DNA from: Megalobrama amblycephala
Taxonomy: Eukaryota; Chordata; Actinopteri; Cypriniformes; Xenocyprididae
Reading direction: 5' to 3'
NCBI RefSeq assembly: GCF_018812025.1
Contig: NC_063046.1
Location: 1,022,328 to 1,086,327, forward strand
Length of the DNA stretch: 64,000 nt
Part shown: one piece after another, positions 23,670-51,769 of the stretch
Layout of the letters: every line of letters begins with the position of its first letter
Numbering within the stretch: position 1 is the stretch's first letter
Position numbers and translations under genes: made by a program
Notes under the pieces: generated by a model
Database searches by the model: none
Told to the model about the DNA's origin: nothing
Seen by the model: only the letters and a program-made list of their open reading frames with translations

Positions 23670-23930
23670 GGTCACACTTTAGTTTAGGGTCCAATTCTCA
23701 CTATTAACTAAGGCTTTTGCCTCAATAAACTCCTAATTTACTGCTTATTAATAGTTAGTAAGGTATAGTTAAGTTTAGGTATTGGGTATGGAATGTAGAA
23801 TAAGATCATGCAGAATAAAGCATTAATATCTGCTTTATAAGTACTAATAAACAGCCAATATCATAATAATACGCATGATAATAAACAGCTAGTTAATGCT
23901 GAGAATTGGACCATAAACTAAAGCGTTACC
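23670..23930. mobile_element. Short inverted-repeat MITE, copy 2
   Basis: The ends GGTCACACTTTAGTTTAGGG and CCATAAACTAAAGCGTTACC are inverted repeats. The interior matches 11344-11611. It lies just upstream of the first coding exon of the cabp4-like gene. Confidence 0.8.
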
Positions 23931-23997
23931 AGAATGTTCTCTGTCAGCTATATATACATTGTGTTTACTGATTGTGTCTCTTATTGACAGCTACAGG

Positions 23998-24633
23998 ATG
24001 GCTGAGAAAGCGGAGAGAGCGCCCTCTACAGACAGGTACATCTGATCATTGATATTGGGAATGACCTGAACTCTGTTGCTAAACCACAAAAAAAGACAAG
24101 AATAATCCCAGATTTACAGCATGTCCAAACCATAAAAGCTTTATTATAGTTTATTATTAATAATTGTTTTTAGTCAGTATTACATGAAATAGAAATGTTA
24201 CTGAGTTTCTCACACATCTGTATTTTCTTCTGAAAATCCAGCCAATCAGCTGAAGGCTCCGCCCCCAAACCAGCCCTCCGCAAGACGGTGTCCATCGACG
24301 CCAACAAAAAGAAGAAAGGCAAGAAATCGAACGAGGACGCCATGAACAAGGTGTACACCAACCTGCTGAGCAGCGTGTTCGGACAGGTATCTCACACGTC
24401 CCTGCATCTCCAGAGAGAATCAGCCCAAACGTAAAAACATTAATGTTAACAAAATAAAAACATGTTCTCATGGTTGAGTGAACGTTAAAGAAACATTCTG
24501 TTATTGTATCATTCTTCAAACATTATATGAACGTTACTTTTGAATGTTCTCTGAACGTTCTGAAACAAGTAACATTTAAAAACGTTTCGCATGTTCAGTG
24601 CTGTGGGATTTTGCACAGAAATGAGAAGCTGCT

Positions 24634-24672
<39 letters not shown>

Positions 24673-24902
24673 CGGATTGACTTGTGCTGTGTGTGTTCAG
24701 GGTCAGAGCGTCATGTGTGTGTCGCACGTCTCTTAAACACACGTTATCTCTGCATAATCCCACTCAGACGCTCATAATAATAGCCCATGACGGGGTTCAG
24801 TGTCACTCTTCATTTACTCTAACGAGCTTTAACGAGGATTAGTGAAGGACGGACACCAGAGGAAAGTCGTCCTGCTGAGGTTTGATTCATGACTTCACTC
24901 AG

Positions 24903-24935
<33 letters not shown>

Positions 24936-27900
24936 TCTCTTTCACTATCGGTGTGTTCATTCTTATAACTGCAACTTTATATGCTGCAGTCCTGAATTGC
25001 ATGAATACATTATCTGAACTCTCTGAGCTCATGGATTGCTTTCTCTAAGGCTGTCTCTGCACTACATTCAGCTTCAAGTGTATCAGGCCGAGCTCTCCAG
25101 AACATGGACGAGTCTGGACCTGACCGTGAACCAGGCCCTGCACTGCCAAAGCCACTGCCCACATGCATGTCCAGCCTATAGTGCTGGAGCGGAGTTTGGA
25201 TTTTGGGGATAATAGAACGAGGTTACTCACTCCAATTCACTCACAGACCACCTTTCTTCATGGATGAGATTCACAAACAAAAGTTCCCTTGTCCTCAGAG
25301 CCGAAGTTCAGTCTCTGCTGGAAAAAGGCGCTGTGGAGAGAGTTCCCACGGAAGCTTTTATAGCCTTTTCTTCCTCAATCTGAGATGTCTGAATCGCACC
25401 CTCATGACACGCCCTTTCAGAACATTAACTATGAAACGAATCCTCATGCAAATCCGCCCCTGGATTGGTTTACATCAGTGGATCTGAAAGACCCTTATTT
25501 CATATCCAGATCACAGACTGATCTTGAGATTCACGTTTGAAGGTGTGGCGTACCAATATACAGTCCTTCCATTCAGACTCTCCGTGTACGTTTGAGGCGT
25601 GTACACATGTCTCTCTCCTCTCTGAGACAGATGGGAATCCACATACTCAAGTACCTTGATGATTAACTGTCGAAACAGGAGCTATGCGTCCACAGATCCT
25701 GGAGAACCTCCATCTCCGACTGTGATCTGAGCCTCTCTTCATGCAGCTGATCGAAAGGCTCTTGACTCGAGCGTCCACAAGCTGTCGACTCCAAGATCGG
25801 CTTCAGTTCTGCTCTTGTAGCACGGCGCTATTGAATTAAGTTCCCCATAAGAGTCAGCAAAACTGATGCAATGCGAGTGAACCGTTATCTCAGGGAACCA
25901 GGGTTATGTGGGTAATCATAAACGTTTTTTGAAAAATTATTTAAACCTCATATAAACGAATTTAACATAAAACGGCTCTTTTTTTTAATCACTAGGACAC
26001 ATTTCTCAATACTTAGTTCACTTTTTCAAAACTCTTCACACAGTGATCACAGCATCGGTCTGAGGATCATTTATCATCGCTCACAAAACACATTCAGTGA
26101 CGACATCTTTCAGTTTCCATCAGTTCTTTTCTCACTCACACACACCACACTGTAAAAAAAAATCCCAGTAAAATTTACGGTAAAAAACCGGCAGCTGTGG
26201 TTGCCAGAACTTTACCGTAAAAAATACAGTAGCAACGTAAAAAAAAATCTGTTAAATTTACAGTAAAATAACGTATTTCATTAACTGATATAATGTTAAT
26301 TTACCAACTTAATGAAGTACTAATATCTGTTTTGTACCTTTATAATACACTAACAGTCACCAAACACAGTGGTGATGAGAGTCACATGATGAATCAAAGT
26401 TCATCACAAGCTGAGGAGAACAATACTAATATATAGAAGGTGCACACAGTGTCATTCACACACACACTAAACACCATCATGGTAACATGCATGAAATTTA
26501 AAAATGCAATAAACATTAATTTAACAACATTAGATGTAACATGAAACCCTAATGTACATAACTGATTAGAAAAAAATGAGAAAAACTAAGAAGAAACAGA
26601 GTTATTTCAACGAAAATATATCAAATGTGAAGTGTCACGCAGGGAATTGTATGAATATCAATTTATGGTTTTTCACTGTAAATTTTACAATGAATTGTTA
26701 TTTTTCACTTCCAAAAACTGTTAATTTAACGGTATTTTACCATAAAATTACATTAAATGTACCGTTAGATCTATTACAGTTATTCACCGTATATAGTACG
26801 GAAACTTTCTGTAAACCAATTGACAGTTTTTCACTGCAGCATTTTTACAGTCTTTTACTGTTAAAATCACGGTCATTTACACAATATACAGGCCAATTTT
26901 TTCAAAACTGTTTAAAATCTTGCATAATACAAAACTGAATAAGACAGATATTTGCAAAATTTCTACAGTAACACCATATTGAATTATTTTCAAAATCTAA
27001 AAAAATACTATCAAAACAATTAGATTTATCTGAACTCCAGCAGAGATATCCATCTTACAGTTTCATCTTCATCTATACAAAGAATAATTCTGTACAGTAA
27101 TGTAAACATGCATTCTTGTTCTGTAAAGACATTTTAGAAAAGAAAACACTGTCTAATGCTCCTGTGAGTGATAAAGTGTGTTTGTTGGGAGAAAGCTCTG
27201 GAAGAATGAGTTGATTTGAGACTGAATGAAGTGTTTTGGTAGTTTTACTGCATTTTGAATGTGAAATGAACTGCTGTGAAGCTGAAAGTTAGGAGAAAGT
27301 ATTGAGAAATGTGTGCTAGCGACGTAACTGAATCAAACTGGGTAAAAATGCACAATGAAAAACTAAACGGGAAACTTTTTCCCCAAGACTGTTTATTAAT
27401 TTAATTTGCATATTTAATAATGAATAATTTGAATTACAACATGCAAAGATTAAAAATGTAAATGAAAAACAACAAATATAGAGAAAACTAAAAAACTAGA
27501 ACTTTAATTTGCACATATAATAATTTTCATCGTGATGATGTCGTAGTTCAGATATTCTCGGGGTTCAGCTGACACAGCCGTGCCTGAACACAGATTCACA
27601 GCCAGATGAAGATCAGTCGCTCTTCTAATAAATCAGAGCGTTAAGAGAAACATTAAAGGAAACAGTGACGAGAGTCTTCTTTGACCCAGAACACGCCACG
27701 GAAACTTTAATCCCACTGCGTCCTGACTGACTCAGTGGAAAAAATCACTGTTATTTCAGTACTTTTATAGTTTTTATTAATATTTCGAATGAGCTTTTAT
27801 TTTGTTTTCATTTTAATCTTATTTTAATTTTTCTTAATTTTATTGATAATTTAATTATTTAAATTATTTAATTAATTTATTTTTTATTTCAGTTTTAGTT

Positions 27901-29248
27901 TTTATGCAATTCCATCTAGTAATTTTAATGCTTCAACTTACACTTATTTCAGCTATTGCTAATACATTTCTAATTTTCATAATCTTTTTTCATCTAGTAT
28001 TTACATTGTATTTAATTTCAGCTTTATTTCAATTAATAAACATGTATACAAATGAATATATATTATAAATGTGTATCATAAAGATCACCAAAGAAAAGTA
28101 ATGAGTGTGTAACTGTAACACAAGCATTATTTTCTGTCTGTGTTCGTCAGGAGAGAGAGCTGTCTCAGCCGGAGCTGGATGGTGAGTATCAGAACATCAC
28201 ATCGCAGATCTAAACAACACACCAGCGTGACACGAGTCCTGGTTTTCCAGAGCTGTCCGAGGCGTTTAAGGAGTTCGACTACGATCAGGACGGCTATCTG
28301 AACTACAAGGATCTGGCCGAGTGCATGAGGACGATGGGATACATGCCCACAGAGATGGAGCTGCTGGAGATCATCCAACAGATCAAGATGAGGCGTGAGT
28401 TTGAGCCTGAACGCACACGTGTGTGTGTGTGTGTGTGTATGATCTGGTGTGTTCACATGGTGTGTGTGTGTGTGTGTTCAGTCGGCGGTCTGATGGATTT
28501 CGATGACTTCTGTGAGTTAATGGGCCCCAGGATGATGGTGGAGACGGCGGATATGCTCGGACTCAAAGAGATCAAGAGCTCCTTCTGTCAGGTCAGACAT
28601 TCACATCTGTCCTGTTATAGCGCATATATATAATATAGGGTGTTATTTAACATTATATAATATACACTACAGTTCAAAAGTCTGGGGTCAGTAAGAAATT
28701 CATACTTTTATTCATCAAGGACACATTAAACTCATCAAAAGTGACAGTAAAGACATTTAGAATGTTACAATTGTTTCAAATAAATTTTGAACTTTCTGTT
28801 CATCAAAGAATCCTGAAACAAAATGTATCAGTTTCCTCTAAAATACTGTTTCTTGAGCATCAAATCATCATATCAGAATGATTTCTGAAGGATCATGTGA
28901 CACTGAAGACTGGAGTAATGATGCTGAAAATTCAGCTTTGATCACAGGAATAAATTACACTTTACTATATATTCACATAGAAAACACAATATACACGTTA
29001 CACAAATGTGCTAAAATAGTTTTTAATTGAATTTAATGAAAGTATTTCAGTTTGAGCACTGAAAGAACTGTCTGTCTGTGGTCAGTTTGACACTGATGGA
29101 GACGGGAAGATCACTCTGGATGAGATGAAGGAGGCCGTGAAGACTCTGCTAGGAGAGAAACTCAAGAAGGGAGAACTGGAGGAGATCCTGAAGGAGCTGG
29201 ACCTCAACGGAGACGGAACCGTGGATTTCGATGGTGAGGAGATCAACG

Positions 29249-29282
<34 letters not shown>

Positions 29283-29349
29283 CATGCTGTTGAACATGAT
29301 GTTCTCCTGTGTTCCTCCAGAGTTTGTGATGATGCTGTCGATACGATGA
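23998..29349 (+). CDS. cabp4: Calcium-binding protein 4-like EF-hand sensor (214 aa)
   Basis: Seven coding exons: 23998-24035, 24242-24386, 28151-28181, 28251-28394, 28482-28591, 29086-29233, 29321-29349 (215 codons with stop). The N-terminus is lysine-rich (NKKKKGKKS at 34-42). EF1 loop 81-92 ([12 protein letters not shown]), EF3 158-169 ([12 protein letters not shown]) and EF4 195-206 ([12 protein letters not shown]) keep calcium ligands. EF2, around [10 protein letters not shown], lacks a proper loop, as in all CaBPs. [11 protein letters not shown] and the ending DGTVDFDEFVMMLS, with VFGQEREL before EF1, favour CaBP4 over CaBP1/2/5. CaBP4 modulates Cav1.4 calcium channels at photoreceptor synapses (family knowledge). 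The start is the first in-frame ATG after an acceptor. Being another CaBP paralog is the main alternative. Confidence 0.82.
25030..25910 (+). pseudogene. Dead DIRS-type retrotransposon fragment (reverse transcriptase region)
   Basis: In shifting plus-strand frames the sequence shows DIRS-like RT pieces, including [11 protein letters not shown] near 25466 and [16 protein letters not shown] near 25520-25570, then a decayed YLDD-like region near 25650. Stops and frameshifts break it throughout. At 25870-25915, CCGTTATCTCAGGGAACCAG resembles a DIRS terminal repeat. It lies in the 3.8-kb intron of the cabp4-like gene. Confidence 0.75.
26148..26890. repeat. ACCGTAAA-rich non-autonomous element
   Basis: CACTGTAAAAAAAAATCCCA at the left, with repeated TTTACGGTAAAA and TACCGTAAAAAATACAG motifs, is echoed by ACGGTATTTTACCATAAAAT and TTTTACTGTTAAAATCACGG at the right. 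The pattern is that of a degenerate inverted-repeat element. The boundaries are approximate. Confidence 0.5.
26900..28150. other. Intron of the cabp4-like gene, nothing specific
   Basis: AT-rich intron sequence up to the acceptor at 28150. No additional exon, RNA or bounded element is recognised. Confidence 0.4.
28665..28985 (+). repeat. Dispersed repeat, second copy
   Basis: Begins TACAGTTCAAAAGTCTGGGG and shares ATCATGTGACACTGAAGACT onward with 1745-1850. It is intronic in the cabp4-like gene. Confidence 0.8.
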
Positions 29350-29759
29350 CACCGTCAGCAGCGGATGATACGGGTTCAGACGCACACAAACACACAAACA
29401 TCAGGGTTTTTTAAAAGTGTGATTTAAAAAGTGGCTTGAAAAACAAAATTCATAAATCATGAAAGCTCATCATGGTTATTTCTGTAATGAAAACACATTT
29501 CTCTGATTTCATGGATAGATGAGTGACTAATAACTGTTTAAATCTATAAATTCTGAAGATGAGAAATCGCCAAGTAATTTCTGTAAAAGGAATGATATTC
29601 ATTAGGGAAAAGTGTTCTGGAAAACAACAAAAACATTTTTTGATATTTAGTTCTACAGTATGTAGATGATCACTGTAATGTTCTGTATGTCACGTGTGTT
29701 TGTGTGTATAGAGATATTTTTCTGCATAGTGTCAAAATATGTATTTTTTCAGTTTTGTT

Positions 29760-29765
29760 AATAAA
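29760..29765 (+). terminator. cabp4: Polyadenylation signal of the cabp4-like gene
   Basis: AATAAA lies 411 bases past the stop codon, with a second AATAAA at about 29779. Confidence 0.6.
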
Positions 29766-29879
29766 CAGTAAAACTCTAATAAAAAGTCTGGATTTATATT
29801 TATATAAACTTTATAAAAACACTTTTTCTGTGGACATAAATTTATTTTAAATGAGCTGAGGACATGAAGAAATCACAGC

Positions 29880-30255
29880 TATATTCTGTCAAGGTTCTCT
29901 GAACGTTCTTCCAGCAACGTTAATAGAACGTTTGTTCAGCGTTATCTAGTCTTTAATAATGTTCTCAAAACATTTGCACAAAAATATTATTTACACATCG
30001 TTCATGGAAGGTTTTTTGAGTTGGATGTTCATCTAATGTTTTTTAAATGTTACTTGATTCAGAACATTCAGAAGTAACGTTCACATAATGTTTGAATGAT
30101 ACAATAACAGAATGTTCTCTTAACGTTCACACAACCAAGAGAAAAAACATTTAACAATACTGGAACGTTTTGAACGTTCAAAGAACATTCAGAAATAATA
30201 TAACTTAATGGCAACGTTGTTCAAACGTTCCTAGAACATATTTTTGTCAGCTGGA
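29880..30255. repeat. AACGTT/GAACATT-rich inverted-repeat element
   Basis: Repeated AACGTT and AGAACATTC blocks such as GTTCTCTGAACGTTCTTCCA and GAACATTCAGAAGTAACGTT match sequence at 23430-23650, 24480-24600 and 54800-56100. It is one family of non-coding elements; the ends are approximate. Confidence 0.6.
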
Positions 30256-30694
30256 ATGATCAGATCATCACTTTGGCTGTTTCTTGTAGTTCTGATTCAT
30301 TCATGCAGAAAGACACAAAGAGACGGTGTAATGGAAAGAGTCTTAATAAAGCTGATGACCTGTACCAGGAAACACAGCAGAGATGGTCAGATACAGCTGA
30401 ACTGACGTCAGTGACCGACAGATCAATCTGACCACTGATTCTGTGTAACTGATGAACAAAAACACTTTTACTGCAGTGTTATAATGAGAGCTCTGGACTG
30501 CCTGACATACTGCTGGATCAGTAACTCATCATAGTTATAATTAGTTAAAAGTGTGATTTGTTCATGGCTCTACAGCAGGAAGAGGGCTGGTAGACTCGCC
30601 TGATCGGCCTGACGGGGGCGCTACAGCGCTCATAAGTACCAGATCACAGGCGTTTGACGCATGCGCAGTTTTGAGAAATCTCTCGCCACGAGAG

Positions 30695-30900
30695 TTACTT
30701 ATCTTTGCATTCTTTCATGCTAGAGTTGTACAAATGAGTGTACTTTTTAACCTCTTCACACAATCTGTCGTCTATGTAGACCTTCACTGTCACTGTAGTC
30801 AAAGAGTCTAGAACCCGAGAGGAGAAACTCTGATGCTTTGGGGTAACAGCCACTAGGAGGCGCTCCGGTAGCGCGGCAGACATCATGGGGTGAAAAAGGA
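30695..30900 (-). pseudogene. MADF-like domain fragment
   Basis: The minus strand encodes VYIDDRLCEEVKKYTHLYNS followed by SMKECKDK and a stop. The pattern of acidic start, EEVKKY and HLYNSS resembles the first helix region of MADF (Adf-1-like) domains, common in fish both in genes and in Harbinger-type transposon proteins. Only the N-terminal third is seen, and I find no continuing exon. It could be a broken gene or a transposon relic. Confidence 0.35.
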
Positions 30901-30959
30901 CAACAGAATCAAATCGGCGAATCTCACTGCCCAATCAGAGGTGCAATAGAAAATTTCTC

Positions 30960-32089
30960 AACTTCGGTAAATTTTATGACACCTACAGTAAATGTTGTAT
31001 TGTCTATCAGTTGTTGAATCCAACTATTACACATCTGAGGTAACATAGTTAGCCTATATACTGAGTATTTAATTTAATGCAACTTTACTTACTATTAATA
31101 GTAAATTAATAAATTAATAATTAATGAAGTTAAGATCATCACGTTTGTAGTGTGATCCAGAGGATTAAAACATACAATATTTCAGACCTAGTAATATAGT
31201 AAATTACTCCTCTAGGTCTGAAATATATGTTTTAACAAACATAATGATTTAATAGAACATGATGCATTTCTGTGTCTGTTATCCCATAATCCCATAATTG
31301 TGTTTTTTTGTTTACATAGTCTTGCTTTAACGGACATTAATATAAGACAACACTGCAAAAACACTTTCTGTCAAGCTATTATATTCTGATATATATTTAT
31401 TGTCCAACATTCCCAATTTTTCTGATGCATGTCCTTAATTTAATTTCATATGTTGGTAATAATTCAGTGTTTATAATGCTAATACTTGAACTTCAAAGAA
31501 TTTTAACCCAAACTGACTGGGTTTCTAGAGCGCAAAAGTTTTGTGAGGAAAAAGTCTGTAAAATAAACTGTAAAAAGGATTTGATGATCGCTAGTGATGT
31601 GTTGGATTTCAGCTTTAAACAAAAATCATTTTTTAAACAAAGTAGCTGATTTTGCCATGGAAAGCAGTGGACTGCTGCCCCAAAAAATGGCTTCACCCCA
31701 AAATGGCTGCCAAAACATTTGAAGTGGGCGGAGCCACTACTTGCACTGTTTATACTTAAAAACATCAAAGAATAGTGCACAAGTATGCGAATTGGGACGC
31801 ACTGTATAACTCGTGAACAGAATGAGATATTTTCACTACACTCAGCACACCTGTGTAAGAGCTCGTACTGTGGGACACGGCAACTGGCCACTTGGTGGCG
31901 CTATACCAGGAAAAAAACTGAAAATGGCTATAACTACTTCACCGTTAGTCCAACTGACTTGAAAATTGGCATCCAGTGTCTTTGTCTGAAGTGCGATGAC
32001 TGTCTATAAGGACTTTTGGCGCATCTAAAAAAACATGTCCGCCATCGACCAATGAATTTTGAGCAGCTATCAGACAAGGTTAAAGGTCC
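30960..32089. other. Intergenic, decayed repeat sequence
   Basis: No gene is recognised. A small stem (TTAAAACATACAATATTTCA at 31165 pairing with TGAAATATATGTTTTAA ending at 31235) is present. The stretch around 31860-32080 (ACTTGGTGGCGCTATACC) appears to be dispersed repeat sequence that has been interrupted by the MITEs to the right and may resume after 33787. Confidence 0.4.
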
Positions 32090-32093
32090 CGTT

Positions 32094-32759
32094 CTTCGTG
32101 ATCCCATGTTTCAAACTTTAGTTAGTGTGTAATGTTGTTGTTAGAGTATAAATAAAATCTGTAAAATTTTAAAGCTCAAAGTTCAATGCCAAGCGAGATA
32201 TTTTATTTAACAGAAGTCGCCTACATCGAACGGCCAGTTTGGACTACATCCCTCTACTTCCTTCTTTAATGACGTCACTAAAACAGTTTTTTGACTAACC
32301 TCCGCCCACAGGAATACACAAGAGTTGCGTTTGTAGAGTGTGTTTGTCGCCATGTCGTCGAAACGCTGTTATTTTCATCCCGCAGTCCAATCACCGGGTC
32401 CGATTCCGGCTCAAATTGATAGGGTAAAATTAAAGACATGTTTACGATAACACTGAGCGCGTGCATCTCCACGTTATGGTAAGAGGCGTGACCTTTCCGG
32501 GCAAGGAGCGCTAAACTGCTGTCGAATCACAACACAGGAACCGCTGGCACAATCAGAACTCGTTACGTATTTCTGAAGGAGGGACTTCATAGAACAAGGA
32601 AGTCATCAGCCCGTTTTTATGACAGTGGAAACAGCGGTATACAGATAAGTAAATTATGTGAAAAATACTGTGTTTTTTTACACGCGAAACATGAACACGT
32701 GTTATATTGCACACTATAAACACAATCAAAGCTTCAAAAAAACACGAAAAACGGGACCT
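32094..32759 (+). mobile_element. TTAA-flanked MITE, copy 1 (piggyBac-like ends)
   Basis: The 666-bp element starts AGGTCCCGTTCTTCGTG and ends CACGAAAAACGGGACCT, with TTAA directly at both borders (32090-32093 and 32760-32763). TTAA target sites are the hallmark of piggyBac-type transposition. It has no transposase. Confidence 0.8.
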
Positions 32760-33088
32760 TTAATGGAGGCCGATCAGAACGAAACTTTGTGTTTTTTAAC
32801 GTGTGTAAAGGATCGTGTATCGCATGATTTTTCGCACACGCCCACGACATTCATACCACATGGCAGAACTCCTCATTCTGAGCAGCTTTGTCTCTAGGAC
32901 CGCCGCTGTCCATCGAATCATTCGTTAAATATTGGAGAGTATTTCAAAAACCAACTCTGGTGAACTAGTCCTAGATTTTTGGACTGTTACAAAGCTTTAT
33001 AAACCATATATTTCCTATTGTAAATTGCCTGTATTTGCTGTAAAGGGTCTTTTACATCTATGATCGTGATGGTTACAGGCTTGCTTAA

Positions 33089-33782
33089 AGGTCCCGTTTT
33101 TCGTGTTTTTTTGAAGCTTTGATTGTGTTTATAGTGTGCAATATAACATGTGTTCATGTTTCGCGTGTAAAAAAACACAGTATTTTTCACATAATTTACT
33201 TATCTGTATACCGCTGTTTCCACTGTCATAAAAACGGGCTGATGACTTCCTTGTTCTATGAAGTCCCTCCTTCAGAAATACGTAACGAGTTCTGATTGTG
33301 CCAGCGGTTCCTGTGTTGTGATTCGACAGCGCACCTTGCCTGGAAAGGTCACGCCTCTTACCATAACGTGGAGATGTATGCGCTCAGTGGATTATAATTT
33401 TCGGGAACCGAGTTAAACATAAATTGTAACCATTGATCTCTAAGTACAGCGTCCCTGGGAAGGCCAAACAAAGGTGATTGGACTGCGGGATGAAAATAAC
33501 AGCGTTTCGACGACATGGCGACAAACACACTCTACAAACGCAACTCTTGTGTATTCCTGTGGGCGGAGGTTAGTCAAAAAACTGTTTTAGTGACATCATT
33601 AAAGAAGGAAGTAGAGGGATGTAGTCCAAACTGGCCGTTCGATGTAGGCGACTTCTGTTAAATAAAATATCTCGCTTGGCATTGAACTTTATAAATAAAA
33701 TCTGTACAATTTTAAAGCTCACTCTAACAACAACATTACACTAACTAAAGTTTGAAACATGGGATCACGAAGAACGGGACCT
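33089..33782 (-). mobile_element. TTAA-flanked MITE, copy 2 (opposite orientation)
   Basis: This is the same element as 32094-32759, inverted and 694 bp long, again bounded by TTAA (33085-33088 and 33783-33786). It carries extra sequence near 33395-33475 absent from copy 1. Together the two copies make an inverted repeat with a 329-bp gap. Confidence 0.82.
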
Positions 33783-33973
33783 TTAATTAAAACATAATTC
33801 CTTTTTACGCATGTACTTAAAGGTCTTAAAGAGATTGAACCCCGATAATTGTTGCTCGCAGCTATATTATATTATTATTGCTTCAACATCAACAGAAGTG
33901 CAGTCATATCTAAAAAAGATTTAGATTTTCACTTTATTCTCCATCTCACAACATTAAATACAGACAGACACAT

Positions 33974-34040
<67 letters not shown>
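33974..34040 (+). repeat. (TAGA)n microsatellite
   Basis: About 16 uninterrupted TAGA repeats upstream of rela. Confidence 0.95.
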
Positions 34041-34042
<2 letters not shown>

Positions 34043-34299
34043 TTTAGCTTTATGCAAATGCATTTGTTACATCCATCTTATATTTGACATAGATTTTAAT
34101 CTCCAACATTAAATCAGATCTTGTGCCGTGTGTATTTAGTGTTCAATGTAGTTTCTGCGGCCTCTGCTGGTGAAGCCTGATGATCCTCTGAAGAATTACA
34201 CTCGATTTTATTATCAAACATCTGCTGAGAGAAATTAAAGATTCTCGCGAAGATGTTTCAGTAAAATTATTCTGCGCTTTAATGTTTTTTATTATTGTA

Positions 34300-34329
<30 letters not shown>

Positions 34330-34334
<5 letters not shown>

Positions 34335-34538
34335 GAGTAGTTTTGTCTGTGTTGTGTTGGCGACGTAAACGCGTCATCCGGGTTTTTCCACGCACAAGCG
34401 CGCGCGCACTCGGTGACTGTAGAGCCGCGGCGGCGCGCGGAAGGGAAAGTGTTGTTGGTGTGTGTCGTTCATTCTTCACTACAGCCCGGAAACGTCAAAA
34501 AACGACGGAGTGTGACCTGAGCGGCAGTGACGCGCGAC
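34330..34538 (+). promoter_or_regulatory. rela: CpG-rich rela promoter and 5' UTR
   Basis: The stretch before the rela ATG has dense CpG (GCGCGCGCACTCGG, GCCGCGGCGGCGCGCGG), in contrast with the AT-rich flanks. No TATA box is evident. A weak kB-like GGGTTTTTCC lies at 34380-34389. The TSS cannot be placed from sequence. Confidence 0.6.
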
Positions 34539-50723
<16,185 letters not shown>

Positions 50724-51769
50724 ACGCTTCTTCTTACACACGATGGAAGACTGTCGATCGAAAACTCTTATTCATGTAGAGGTGAAGGATTTATTATCGC
50801 TTTGAAGATGAACGGTCAATCCTGATATGGTGCTGAAACACATGTAAACTCGCCATCTCTGAACCTTTTCAAACACACGAGATTATAATGGGTGGCGGTT
50901 TTGAATCAGATGTGCATCTTGTGTACAATGTGTCAAATATTTTCTGAGGTAGAAGCAGGTTCAGGTGAATCAACCTCGTCTCTATAAACACAGTGCCTTA
51001 TCAAGCAGCTCAGCCAATCACTGCGCAGAATTAGAAACACTGAGCTTTAGTCACCAAGTCCTTACAGAATCTATGATTATATTACTATTGTACAGTAGAA
51101 TGTACTCCTGAAATGTAAGTATATCTTAAAAACACATTATCTTTAAAGGAATGTCACACAATTTTCTTCTTCATTTTAGTTTTAACAGTAAACCTGCAGC
51201 TTTGTTACACTTCCAGTTTTAAAGGATTCATTAGTTAATTAATTGTAAAACCATAATTTTGATGATAAATTTGTATTGGATCATAAATCCAGAAAAATTA
51301 TAACACAACTGATTTAAATAAAACTTTGTTTTCATAGGGCCTTATTATTGTGAAAATGTTAATAAATTATTAAAAATAGTTAAAGTGTTATAAATTCAGT
51401 TGATTACACATCCTTTTTGATTATTCAAATTTAAACCATTAAAATGTAATCCAGAAAAATTAAAACAGAAAACATGGAACATGGGAAAAATGCAATGGAA
51501 TTTGGGGGGAAAAACTAATTGTTGTTAAACTGTGTAAGTTTCAGAATTTCAATTTTTGGATTACTAGAATTTAATTTAACTATTAAAATGAAATCCAGAA
51601 AAAATAAAACACATTAAGCCGATTTCATAAGGCCCTAAAAATATCATTTTGATTTCAATAAATTAGACATGGTTTTTAATTACTAAAATAAATAAATAAA
51701 TTAAACAACAAAACAATGGAATTTGGGAACGGATTTCATAGAGCACTAACCAGAATCTCTAGGGATGCA

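Noticed and set aside
24242..24386. Alternative reading of cabp4 exon 2 in a proline-rich frame
   Set aside because: That frame does not continue into the EF-hand exons; the frame from ATG 23998 does, through every junction.
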